Shown: positions 24,816 to 33,154 of the stretch, in pieces
How positions within the stretch are numbered: the first letter of the stretch is position 1
Layout of the letters: every line of letters starts with the position of its first letter
Made by a program: the position numbers and the translations under genes
From: JAFGGG01 sp964634205
Lineage (GTDB): Bacteria > Spirochaetota > Spirochaetia > SZUA-6 > RPPD01
Reading direction: 5' to 3'
Assembly (NCBI GenBank): GCA_964634205.1
Contig: CAZWKE010000007.1
Span: forward strand, 1 to 64,000
DNA: 64,000 nt
The notes under the pieces: generated by a model
Seen by the model: the letters and a program-made list of their open reading frames with translations, nothing else
The model's database searches: none
What the model was told of the DNA's origin: nothing

Positions 24816-24830
24816 GCAAGAAATGTGCCA
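24816..24830 (-). promoter_or_regulatory. Sigma-54 (-24/-12) promoter of the RpoS-like gene
   Basis: Minus strand TGGCAC (24830-24825), ATTTC, TTGCAT (24819-24814): the GG and GC elements are at exact RpoN spacing and match the consensus except for A instead of G after TGGCAC. Predicted start near 24804 gives a 15-nt leader containing GAGGAG before the ATG at 24789. Between it and flgJ lie two palindromes, CTCTAGAG (24888-24895) and TAGTATACTA (24919-24928), possible upstream activator sites. Nothing else was seen in 24831-24962. Confidence 0.8.
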
Positions 24831-24962
24831 ATTTTAAAAAATTATAAATTAATTATAAATGCTTATAGCATAAAGAAATAAATGTACCTCTAGAGTGATG
24901 TTGTTTGGAAGAGGATATTAGTATACTATTTTATACAGTTTGTGGTAAAAAGATTACAATAA

Positions 24963-25298
24963 TCAGTGCGAAAGCTGCTTATACATCATTTCCGACAGTC
25001 CGAAATTGGCATTTTCGGCCATTTTTTTGGCGTAATTGTCATACAGCATATCTTCAAATACCTCTTCTGTAAAACCGCCATGAAAAAGTTTACTCTTATT
25101 CACGGTTTTACGCATCACATTAAGCATTTGTTTTATGAAGATAGCCTCAAACTCTTTGCACACTTTATATAATTTGGATGATTTATCGATACCCTTTATG
25201 GAGGCTCCGGCCGCGGCCCTTCCCGCGCTTTTTTTCATAGTCTCAAGAGTTTTATTATTCGGCTCAAGCTGATACATATTGTGTACCGGTATTTCCAT
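24963..25298 (-). CDS. flgJ: Rod-binding protein FlgJ (N-terminal domain type)
   Basis: A 111-residue protein with the FlgJ rod-cap fold (YKVCKEFEAIFIKQMLNVMRKTV, FEDMLYDNYAKKMAE). It has no C-terminal muramidase domain, so wall opening for the rod must be done by another enzyme; this short form is usual in spirochetes. GGGAG precedes the ATG. Last gene of the flagellar operon. Confidence 0.9.
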   Translation of the reverse strand: MEIPVHNMYQLEPNNKTLETMKKSAGRAAAGASIKGIDKSSKLYKVCKEFEAIFIKQMLNVMRKTVNKSKLFHGGFTEEVFEDMLYDNYAKKMAENANFGLSEMMYKQLSH

Positions 25299-25313
25299 AA
25301 GAGTATCTCCCTT

Positions 25314-26333
25314 TTAATTAATTATTAACTCACCGTGCAGCGCACCTGCGTTATTAATTGCCTTTAAGATTCCAATAATGGTTTCGGTCTTTAATCCTAT
25401 TTCTTTCATGGTCTTTACAAAATCGTCAACAGAAGTGGTTTCAGGAAAGACAAAGTTTGTTTTCTCACTCTGTCCCTCACCGGTATAAAATCCGCCCACC
25501 GTTACATCGATATTCTTATACGATACCGCTACCTTAGAAATTCGCACGTTCTCTCCCATAATGATCACTCCGCTGGTAGAATCAATGACAACCTTGGCGG
25601 AACTGTCCGGGGTTACGGTAAGTGACTCAATTTCAGCGATAAAAGAAATGATATCATCCCTTTTATCCTCAGGAATGGTGATCCGAATAAGTGAGGCATC
25701 AAGTGAGGTAATATCGATATTTTGATAATGGCCCTTTATTGCCTTGACTACCGCGGACGCGGTAGCAAAATCAGGATTACGCAGTACAATCGAGATGGTA
25801 TTGCCCTGAACAAAATCAGAGACCACCTGCCGTTCAATAATCGCTCCGTTATAGATCTTTCCCACTGTTTTCACACTACCGCGTTCACTCGGGACCTCGA
25901 CCTTGCCCTGTGCCACCGCGTAAATGGTATTATTGGCTGCTTTCAGCGGTGTCTGCAGCAGTATCCCCTGCTCCAGGCTGCGGGCATCACCAATACTTGA
26001 AATGGTAATATCCAGGCGATCGCCGGGACGGGCAAAGGAAGGAATGGTGGCAACCACCATCACGACGGCGCAATTTCTGCTTCTGATATCTTCGGGACTG
26101 ATGTCAAAACCGAAATGCGCCACAAGATTGGAAACCGCGTTTTGTAACAGTTTGGAGTTGGATGAGTCCCCTCTTCCCGCCAGACCGGTTACAAGCCCGA
26201 TACCAAGCAGCTGGTTTTCGCGCATTCCGCTTAAATACGCAATGTCCTTAATGCGGACGGTCGGCTCGGCAATTATCCCGGTAAGCAGTAAAAAAACAAA
26301 AACAAAGGTAAAAACAATTCTATTCAAGCTCAA
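25314..26333 (-). CDS. flgI: Flagellar P-ring protein FlgI
   Basis: A 339-residue secreted protein with a signal peptide (ending LTGIIAEP) that forms the ring around the rod in the peptidoglycan layer. Family motifs: RIKDIAYLSGMRENQLLGIGLVTGL compressed region, GDRLDITISSIGDARSLEQG and TSGVIIMGENVRIS. The start is TTG with AAGGAGG 6 nt upstream and overlaps flgA by 14 nt. Spirochete flagella are periplasmic, so the ring works beneath the outer membrane; no flgH (L-ring) is in the operon. Confidence 0.96.
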   Translation of the reverse strand: MSLNRIVFTFVFVFLLLTGIIAEPTVRIKDIAYLSGMRENQLLGIGLVTGLAGRGDSSNSKLLQNAVSNLVAHFGFDISPEDIRSRNCAVVMVVATIPSFARPGDRLDITISSIGDARSLEQGILLQTPLKAANNTIYAVAQGKVEVPSERGSVKTVGKIYNGAIIERQVVSDFVQGNTISIVLRNPDFATASAVVKAIKGHYQNIDITSLDASLIRITIPEDKRDDIISFIAEIESLTVTPDSSAKVVIDSTSGVIIMGENVRISKVAVSYKNIDVTVGGFYTGEGQSEKTNFVFPETTSVDDFVKTMKEIGLKTETIIGILKAINNAGALHGELIIN

Positions 26334-27291
26334 CCATTACCTCCTTGTCGGCTGAAATCGTCCCGCTGAATATTTTCTGAGTGTCCAGGGGTTTTACCGG
26401 TATACGGCTTCCAATGAATCCTCCCCCGCGCGCCTGCCCCCTGGTGGCAATTCTTACGTTTCTGTTTGTAAAAATGATGTTGACCATTTCACCGGAATTG
26501 ATAATGTGTTTGGTTTTCAGTTTATCCATTGTGATAAATACGCCGGCGGGAAGATATTCACGGGCGATGTAATGATCATACGGCATGTTTTCCAGAAGAA
26601 TGTCATCGTGTATTTCTGAAATATCCTTTTGCACAAAACTCAGGCGCGGCTGTAATAAGCGCTCATTTTTATTAAGCGACCGCTGTGGAACCGCCGCCCA
26701 CAAAAAACGATGTATCCGTAAACGCACAACAATGGGAGAAACACCGGTGCCGAGTGTCTTGGTTCCAATCAATACTGTCTCTCCGGCTATATAACCGTTT
26801 GACATATTTTTATTCTGAAATCTGAATCGCAAGTGGGGGAGTGGAGTCAGATAATCGATATTCGGAAGTGAAAGTAACTCAATCTCCATTCTCCCTTCGC
26901 TGTGGTTTTCATTTCCCACCAGAAAATCGGCAAGTGTTTTGAAGAACCAATCCGCACCCTGCGGAACTAATGCCGTGGGAATACAGACAGTTTTTTTACC
27001 TATAATAATGAATGGACCATCATAATGACTCTGAATAGTTTTTTTAATAGCAGCGGCGGGGATAATATGCAGACGGTCGGAAGAAAACGGCAGAGGCAGA
27101 GAGAGGAGTGCCGCCTCTGTGTCGCCTCCCGAATTATTAAGATAGACGACATCCCGCAGGTAAAGTGTATCAGTTGAATATTGAATATAATCCTTTAAAT
27201 AAATATTGAGTGAAAACGCGAGATACGGGACAAAGAAGAAGAGAGATACAATACACAACCGTTCAATTTTCCTGGTCCCCATAAGCTGCAC
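26320..27291 (-). CDS. flgA: Flagellar basal body P-ring formation chaperone FlgA
   Basis: A 323-residue exported protein with an N-terminal hydrophobic segment (CIVSLFFFVPYLAFS). The C-terminal SAF-type region (DHYIAREYLPAGVFITMDKLK, GEMVNIIFTNRNVRIATRGQA) is typical of FlgA, which helps FlgI assemble. GTG at 27291 or ATG at 27282 may be the start; no strong site decides. It follows flgG by 2 nt and overlaps flgI. Confidence 0.85.
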   Translation of the reverse strand: MQLMGTRKIERLCIVSLFFFVPYLAFSLNIYLKDYIQYSTDTLYLRDVVYLNNSGGDTEAALLSLPLPFSSDRLHIIPAAAIKKTIQSHYDGPFIIIGKKTVCIPTALVPQGADWFFKTLADFLVGNENHSEGRMEIELLSLPNIDYLTPLPHLRFRFQNKNMSNGYIAGETVLIGTKTLGTGVSPIVVRLRIHRFLWAAVPQRSLNKNERLLQPRLSFVQKDISEIHDDILLENMPYDHYIAREYLPAGVFITMDKLKTKHIINSGEMVNIIFTNRNVRIATRGQARGGGFIGSRIPVKPLDTQKIFSGTISADKEVMVELE

Positions 27292-27293
27292 TT

Positions 27294-28088
27294 TTATCGC
27301 TTGAGATTATTGGCCGTGGCCAACATGGAATCGGACGTTTGAATTGTTTTTGAGTTCATTTCATAGGCACGTTGGGCCACAATCATATTCACCATTTCCT
27401 GCACAACGTTTACATTCGACATTTCGAGTCTGCCCTGTATCACCTTACCCATACCGTCAAACCCGGGCCGTCCCCCCACAGCCTCTCCTGAGGCATTTGT
27501 CGTGATCAGGAGGTTGTCACCGATAGCCTGTAATCCCGCGGGATTAATGAAGCGAAACAACTGGATCTGCCCGATATCTACACGTTCGTTGGTTCCGATG
27601 AACTCAACCGAGACCCTGCCGTCCTGCGAAATCTGCAGGGAGTCGGGTTTCGCGTTATCGGGTATGATTATCTCGGGCATCACCCGGTACCCGTCAGAGG
27701 TAACAAGCTGCCCGTTTGAATCGATTTTAAAAGAGCCGTCGCGGGTATAGGCATACGAACCGTCGTATTGCAGAATGCGAAAGAAACCATCACCCTCGAT
27801 CGCCAGATCCGCGGGATTTCCGGTATTCTGCAGGCTTCCCTGGTCGAACAGTTTCTGTGAGGCGGCCGCACGCACGCCGTGACCCACTTGGATGTTTGTC
27901 GGTACCACGGTAAGTTCGGTTGCCGGTGTTCCGGCAAGCTTTGTGGTCTGGTAAATAAGATCCTCAAAATCCGGCCGGTTCTTTTTAAAACCCGTTGTAT
28001 TCACGTTTGCCAGGTTGTTGGCAATCGTATCAATATTAAACTGCTGACCGATCATTCCGGCGGCGCCGGTCCATAATGATCTCATCAT
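27294..28088 (-). CDS. flgG: Flagellar distal rod protein FlgG
   Basis: A 264-residue rod protein. N-terminus MRSLWTGAAGMIGQQFNID and IANNLANVNTTGFK, C-terminus SNVNVVQEMVNMIVAQRAYEMNSKTIQTSD, the paired helices that pack in the rod core, are both intact. Length equals the standard FlgG. AGGAGG lies 9 nt upstream. Between flgF and flgA. Confidence 0.97.
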   Translation of the reverse strand: MMRSLWTGAAGMIGQQFNIDTIANNLANVNTTGFKKNRPDFEDLIYQTTKLAGTPATELTVVPTNIQVGHGVRAAASQKLFDQGSLQNTGNPADLAIEGDGFFRILQYDGSYAYTRDGSFKIDSNGQLVTSDGYRVMPEIIIPDNAKPDSLQISQDGRVSVEFIGTNERVDIGQIQLFRFINPAGLQAIGDNLLITTNASGEAVGGRPGFDGMGKVIQGRLEMSNVNVVQEMVNMIVAQRAYEMNSKTIQTSDSMLATANNLKR

Positions 28089-28101
28089 ACTCTGTTACCT
28101 C

Positions 28102-28950
28102 CTATACCCTTGCTGCATCATTAATCAATTTCCCAAGCAGGCTGTCCTGGCTTTGAATCAGTTTCTGGTTGGCCTCGTAAATGCGGTTCACCTCGATCAT
28201 ATCAACCATTTCACGAACCGAGTTGACATTAGAGCCTTCTATGAATCCACTTCTGACTTTCGGCCGCTGATTTTCAGGTACGATCTGGGCCTCACCGGAA
28301 TTACCGGTTGACTGCCAGTAGGAATCACCCTTTTTTTCCAGGTAGCGGGGCTGCTCAAAATGCACAAGTTTAAGCCGGTCCACCCTTTCGGTACTGTCCC
28401 AGGGATTCCCGGTAACGGAAACCATGCGCTCATCATCGCCGGCAAGGCTGGCGTTTTGGTAAACAACCCCGTCTTCATCGATAATAAAATTATGTTCTTT
28501 CAGCTTGATCGGACCGTTTTCCCCCAGAACGAAATCGCCGCTTTTAGTGACAAGATACCCCTCAGGGCTGATAAAAAAATCGCCGTTGCGGGTATATCGT
28601 TCGCCGTCCTTTGTGCCGACAGAGAAGAACCCTTTGCCCTGCAGGGCAAAATCAAGGTCGCGGCCCGTGGGTTTCAGGGGGCCCTGGTCAAATACCGTGT
28701 AAACCTCGTTTAACTCAACTCCCGTACCAAGTTTTCCCACGATCGGAGAGGTATCAACCGAGCCCATATTGAAGCTGTACACTCCGTCATCGTTCATCCG
28801 CCTGATTAACAACTCAGGAAAGGATTTGAATACCGCTTCATCGCGCTTATACCCGTTTAAATCAACATTGGCCAGGTTGTTGGCAATCGCATCAAGTCGG
28901 TGCATCTGGGCAATCATGCCGCTGGCACCGGTAAAAAGCCCTCTGATCAA
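28102..28950 (-). CDS. flgF: Flagellar proximal rod protein FlgF/FlhO-like
   Basis: A 282-residue FlgG paralog beginning IRGLFTGASGMIAQMHRLD with IANNLANVDLNGYK and ending in SNVNSVREMVDMIEVNRIYEANQ. First gene of the rod operon. The start is TTG at 28950 with AAGGAGG 7 nt upstream; that site is part of a small perfect hairpin. Expected to be in the proximal rod or act like FlhO of other spirochetes. Driven by a FliA-type promoter. Confidence 0.92.
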   Translation of the reverse strand: MIRGLFTGASGMIAQMHRLDAIANNLANVDLNGYKRDEAVFKSFPELLIRRMNDDGVYSFNMGSVDTSPIVGKLGTGVELNEVYTVFDQGPLKPTGRDLDFALQGKGFFSVGTKDGERYTRNGDFFISPEGYLVTKSGDFVLGENGPIKLKEHNFIIDEDGVVYQNASLAGDDERMVSVTGNPWDSTERVDRLKLVHFEQPRYLEKKGDSYWQSTGNSGEAQIVPENQRPKVRSGFIEGSNVNSVREMVDMIEVNRIYEANQKLIQSQDSLLGKLINDAARV

Positions 28951-28964
28951 AGGAGCGCCTCCTT
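28950..28964 (-). promoter_or_regulatory. Hairpin enclosing the flgF ribosome site
   Basis: In the mRNA AAGGAG-GCG-CTCCTT forms a 6-bp stem with a 3-nt loop. It covers the Shine-Dalgarno sequence and reaches the first base of the TTG start, so it could limit flgF translation until opened. Confidence 0.4.
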
Positions 28965-28985
28965 ACTTTCAATCTTTCAGTTACA

Positions 28986-29012
28986 TTATCGGACTGCCGG
29001 GATAAAGCTTAA
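28986..29012 (-). promoter_or_regulatory. Sigma-28 (FliA-type) promoter of flgF-flgG-flgA-flgI-flgJ
   Basis: Minus strand TTAAGCTT (29012-29005), 11-nt spacer, TCCGATAA (28993-28986). Against TAAAGTTT-N11-GCCGATAA this is 6 of 8 and 7 of 8 with exact spacing. It lies between secA and flgF with a start expected near 28979. Confidence 0.7.
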
Positions 29013-29061
29013 TGTGGGAATAATTAATAAATTGTTTTTTCAGAGTGCACCGGGAATAATC

Positions 29062-31809
29062 TCAGGCGCCGCAGCAGCGTTTGTATTTTTTTCCGCTTCC
29101 GCACGGGCAGGGGTCGTTACGCCCGACCTTGGGTTGAACACGCTTCACCTGAACGGGCCTGGTCATGGTCTGGGTCTGCGTTTGTGCTTGTGAAGCGGCA
29201 CCACCACCACCTGCCATAACTCCGCCGAACTGGCCGAACTGACGATGCCTGGCCTCGCCCACCACTCTTCTCTGTGCCTGCTCCGGCACGGTTTCTTTTG
29301 GTTTGTGGGTGACTGACAACACCTTCTTGGCTATCTCAACACGAATATTAATCAGCATCTGATCGAATATCTGGAACCCCTCTAGTTTATACTCCAACAG
29401 CGGGTTTTTTTGGCCGTATGCCCGTAAACTTACCGCTTCCTGCAAAGCACCGAGGCTTTCCAGGTGGTCCTGCCACTTGGCGTCGATATAGCGCAGGTAA
29501 CCGTAGCGTAGATAGGCATTAAGATAATCCTGCCCCAGCTCTTCCTGGATTTGCAGGAGGGAGTTCTCAAACTCGGAAAGCAGGTATTCAAGCATTTGTT
29601 TGGCATTAAAACGCCGCAGTTCTTCATCGGGAAGAGACGGGGTATAGAAAAACTCTTCCTTGAGTTGGGTAAGCAGTTTGTGCAGAGACGCGTTGGTCTT
29701 GTCTTTTTCATAAAAATACTCATCAATCAGGTCGGATACAAGTTCACGCGCGGTGGAAAGTACCCGCTTATATAACTCATGATCGTTCAGGATTTCATCC
29801 CGTTTGGAATAGATATATTTCCGCTGTTCGTTTAACACATCATCATATTCCAGCAGGTGCTTGCGTATTTCAAAGTTGCGGTCTTCAACGCGTGTTTGTG
29901 CTTTTTCAATCGCCTTATTAAGCCATGGATGAAAAATCGGTTCGCCCGGCTTCATTCCGATACGCGACATAAGGGATTTCAAATTGTCTCCACCGAACAG
30001 ACGCATCAACATGTCATCCAGTGAAATGTAAAACTGGGACGCGCCCGGGTCTCCCTGGCGTCCGGACCTTCCACGCAACTGGTTGTCGATCCTGCGCGAT
30101 TCATGACGCTCGGTCCCCAGAACGAAAAGCCCTCCCGAATCTTTTACCTCGTTATAATCATTCTGCCATTTCTTATATTCCTCACGGAACAGGGTGTTGT
30201 ATTTTTCGGGGTTTGCATCATCACTATTCTTTCGCTGCGCACGGAATTCCGGGTTGCCGCCCAGTTTGATATCGGTTCCGCGGCCCGCCATATTCGTGGC
30301 GATGGTGACCGCACCCTTGGAACCGGCCTCCGCGATGATCAATGCCTCTCTGGCATGGTTCTTGGCGTTTAAAATCTCGTGTCGAATTCCCCGGGAAACC
30401 AGCAAACGGGCAAGCGCTTCGGATTTTTCAATCGATACCGTACCGACAAGCACGGGCTGGCCCTTTTTATGCAGTTCCGCGATATGATCACAGATGGCGT
30501 TGAACTTTTCATTTTCGTTCAGAAAAATCACATCATCGTTATCATAACGGATGACCGGACGGTTGGTGGGAATAACCACAACCTCAAGCTCATAGATTTT
30601 GGCAAACTCTTTGGCTTCCGTATCGGCGGTTCCGGTCATACCGCAGATTTTATTGTATAACCTGAAGAAATTTTGAAAGGTGATGGTTGCCAGGGTCCGG
30701 TTTCGCTGGGCAATCTTGATCCGTTCCTTGGCCTCAATGGCTTGATGCAGTCCGTCGGAATAGCGCCGGCCGTGCAGGATTCTTCCGGTGAACTCATCGA
30801 CAATCTCAACCTTCCCGTCTTTCACCACATAGTCAACGTCTTTTTTGAACATATGGTGCGCTCTCATGGACTGGGTAAAGTAATGAATATATTCAAAGTT
30901 CTCATCCAGAAACAGCGAATCCTTGATGATTCCGCGTTTTTTTAACACATCCTCGATTTTATTCATGCCCTGGTCGGTAAAGGTGACCCGTTTGTTTTTC
31001 TCGTCTATCTTGAAATCACCGGCCGGTTCTTCCGGGTATTCATCGGTTGCCGGGTCCTTTTCGCATTCGGTCAGTTGGTCGACAAGTTTATTGACTTCAT
31101 AGTATTTATAGGTGTCATCCTCCGCCTGCCCGGAAATAATCAGCGGGGTCCTGGATTCATCAATTAAAATAGAATCGATTTCGTCGATGATACAGTAGTT
31201 TTGACCGCGCTGCACCTTATCTTCAAATCGAAGGCACATATTGTCACGCAGATAATCAAAACCGAACTCATTATTGGTCCCGTAGGTGATGTCCTGCGCA
31301 TAAGCGTTTTTTCTTTCGGGGATGGGCATTTCCGGAAGTACCGCACCGACGGTTATCCCCAGATAGTCGTATACCGGGCCCATCCAGTGCGCGTCCCTGT
31401 CCGCCAGGTAGTCGTTGACCGTGGCGATGTGAACGCCCTTCCCTGTCAGCGAGTTCAGATACGCCGCCGTCACACTGGAAAGCGTCTTACCTTCCCCGGT
31501 TTTCATCTCCATGATTTTTCCCTGGTGCAGGGCAATTCCCCCCAGCAGCTGTACATCGAATATTCTTTCGCCCAAAACCCGGCGTGCCGCCTCCCGCGCC
31601 AGGGCAAATGCCTCGGGCAAAAGGTTGTCAAGCTGTTCCCCGGAAGCAAGGCGATTTTTAAATTCCGCGGTTTTCTTTTTAAAGTCCTGCGGATCAAGTA
31701 ACAGCATTGATGATTCAAATGCGTTTATTTTTCGAAGCAAGGGCACGAATATCTTCAGATCTTTCTCAAATTTCGAACCCAGGAGTGCGTTTAATATTTT
31801 TTCCAACAT
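29062..31809 (-). CDS. secA: Preprotein translocase ATPase SecA
   Basis: A 915-residue motor of the Sec export pathway. MKTGEGKT Walker A lies at 102-109, followed by TVNDYLA, IDEIDSILIDESRTPLIISG box, TNMAGRGTDIKLGGN and QLRGRSGRQGDPG. The C-terminus has the zinc-binding tail with CPCGSGKKYKRCC for SecB or phospholipid contact, after a Gly/Gln-rich linker. The ATG at 31809 is preferred to a GTG two codons upstream since a promoter -10 box ends at 31816 and predicts transcription from that ATG. Confidence 0.97.
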   Translation of the reverse strand: MLEKILNALLGSKFEKDLKIFVPLLRKINAFESSMLLLDPQDFKKKTAEFKNRLASGEQLDNLLPEAFALAREAARRVLGERIFDVQLLGGIALHQGKIMEMKTGEGKTLSSVTAAYLNSLTGKGVHIATVNDYLADRDAHWMGPVYDYLGITVGAVLPEMPIPERKNAYAQDITYGTNNEFGFDYLRDNMCLRFEDKVQRGQNYCIIDEIDSILIDESRTPLIISGQAEDDTYKYYEVNKLVDQLTECEKDPATDEYPEEPAGDFKIDEKNKRVTFTDQGMNKIEDVLKKRGIIKDSLFLDENFEYIHYFTQSMRAHHMFKKDVDYVVKDGKVEIVDEFTGRILHGRRYSDGLHQAIEAKERIKIAQRNRTLATITFQNFFRLYNKICGMTGTADTEAKEFAKIYELEVVVIPTNRPVIRYDNDDVIFLNENEKFNAICDHIAELHKKGQPVLVGTVSIEKSEALARLLVSRGIRHEILNAKNHAREALIIAEAGSKGAVTIATNMAGRGTDIKLGGNPEFRAQRKNSDDANPEKYNTLFREEYKKWQNDYNEVKDSGGLFVLGTERHESRRIDNQLRGRSGRQGDPGASQFYISLDDMLMRLFGGDNLKSLMSRIGMKPGEPIFHPWLNKAIEKAQTRVEDRNFEIRKHLLEYDDVLNEQRKYIYSKRDEILNDHELYKRVLSTARELVSDLIDEYFYEKDKTNASLHKLLTQLKEEFFYTPSLPDEELRRFNAKQMLEYLLSEFENSLLQIQEELGQDYLNAYLRYGYLRYIDAKWQDHLESLGALQEAVSLRAYGQKNPLLEYKLEGFQIFDQMLINIRVEIAKKVLSVTHKPKETVPEQAQRRVVGEARHRQFGQFGGVMAGGGGAASQAQTQTQTMTRPVQVKRVQPKVGRNDPCPCGSGKKYKRCCGA

Positions 31810-31815
31810 GCACAC

Positions 31816-31844
31816 AATGTATCTCTTTTTATGTCAGGGGTCAA
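31816..31844 (-). promoter_or_regulatory. Putative sigma-70 promoter of secA, leaderless type
   Basis: Minus strand TTGACC (31844-31839), 17-nt spacer, TACATT (31821-31816). The seventh base after the -10 is the A of the secA ATG. Confidence 0.5.
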
Positions 31845-31862
31845 GATTGCAAACTGCTGAGA

Positions 31863-31892
31863 TTGACAAATGATGTACGTGCATAGTAGTAT
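31863..31892 (+). promoter_or_regulatory. Putative sigma-70 promoter of the envelope gene run
   Basis: Plus strand consensus TTGACA (31863-31868), 18-nt spacer, TAGTAT (31887-31892). Predicted start near 31899, only about 5 nt before the ATG at 31904, with no ribosome site. Confidence 0.5.
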
Positions 31893-31903
31893 TTATCCAG
31901 ATT

Positions 31904-33154
31904 ATGAACATAAAAATATCTATACTATTTTTTGCCGCTTTACTGTTTATTTTTTCATGCAGCAATACCTATCACCTTTCTACCCTGCAAACCGAAGAGT
32001 TGTTCAGCATTCCGATAGGAACAATGGAGGATCAGTTTGATTTCTTCATAAGCAACCGGTCTCCCTTCATCGCCGAGAACCTTATTTTTCTCAACGACCG
32101 GCTGTTCTATGTGGTGAACGGGAATGCGGCCAAGGTAATGCAGTATTCACCTTACGGATTTCTTATGCTGCTTCTTTATAATCCGAACTTGAATCCCACC
32201 CCGGTCCTGTTAAAAAAGGATTCAAAGCCTCAGGGCAATAAGGTGGCAAACAGAAAAGCCTCCGAGTATCCGTTCATTGATCCGGGAGTAGTAGCCGTTG
32301 ATAAAGAGAAAAACATATATATCCGGGACAAGGTTCCCGAGGCACAGTATGTAAAAGAAAACGGAACAGTATACACCAATATCATCGAAGTGTTTTCGCA
32401 AAGCGGTGAGGTCAAGAAAACAAAAGAGAACGGCAGCTATGTCATCGGCAAAGAGGGTATTGGGGGGACACCCTTCCCTTATATTGAAAATATGTATATT
32501 ACCGCCAATGATGAGCTTGTTGTTATCTGTCGTACCGCCAAAACCTGGCAGATTTATTGGTATACCGCCTCTCGTGATCTGGCATATGAAGTGGAAATAG
32601 ATACCGGGCATATTCCCGTACCGAAGAATAAGGATTATATTCCCAGCCTGGAGAAGATCGTTCCCGATTATCATAAAAAGCTGCTTTATGTCATGGTATC
32701 CTATTCACAACGGGTAATCGATAAATTTACCGGGATGGTAGAGCGGGTGAAAAATGTTGAATCGCGCGTATTTAAGCTGGACCTGTTAAAGGGAAAATAC
32801 AATGCAAACTCCATTCTTGTTCCGAATGAAGAACAGGGTGAAAGCGGTCTGTTTGAAGGGAAAAAGAAGATTGATATTTCCCTCTATGAATTCCTGGGTG
32901 TCAGTGATTCGGGGTATTTTTTCTTTACCAAAATGAAGGACTCAACAACGTATTATCTGCTTATCCTGAATGGTGCCGGTGAAACCGTTAAAAAAACCAA
33001 ATTTCAGATTGATGACACCGATCTGGTCTACATAAACTTTGCTCTCTCCCGAAAAGGAATACTCTGCGCTTTGATTATCGAAACATCACAGGCCAGGGTT
33101 GTTTGGTGGCGTAGTGATAAAATAATCGAGAATAGAAGCAATGAAACTGGTTAA
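31904..33154 (+). CDS. Lipoprotein of unknown function, possibly beta-propeller
   Basis: A 416-residue protein with a lipoprotein signal (hydrophobic 5-18, lipobox IFSC). The rest is strand-rich with repeated short segments such as IDPGVVAVDKEKNIYIRD, ITANDELVVIC and FLGVSDSGYFFFTK that resemble blades of a six-bladed NHL-like propeller. No catalytic motif. It overlaps nnrD/E by 14 nt and heads a plus-strand run. I recognise the type as common in spirochetes but cannot name a function. Confidence 0.75.
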   Translation: MNIKISILFFAALLFIFSCSNTYHLSTLQTEELFSIPIGTMEDQFDFFISNRSPFIAENLIFLNDRLFYVVNGNAAKVMQYSPYGFLMLLLYNPNLNPTPVLLKKDSKPQGNKVANRKASEYPFIDPGVVAVDKEKNIYIRDKVPEAQYVKENGTVYTNIIEVFSQSGEVKKTKENGSYVIGKEGIGGTPFPYIENMYITANDELVVICRTAKTWQIYWYTASRDLAYEVEIDTGHIPVPKNKDYIPSLEKIVPDYHKKLLYVMVSYSQRVIDKFTGMVERVKNVESRVFKLDLLKGKYNANSILVPNEEQGESGLFEGKKKIDISLYEFLGVSDSGYFFFTKMKDSTTYYLLILNGAGETVKKTKFQIDDTDLVYINFALSRKGILCALIIETSQARVVWWRSDKIIENRSNETG

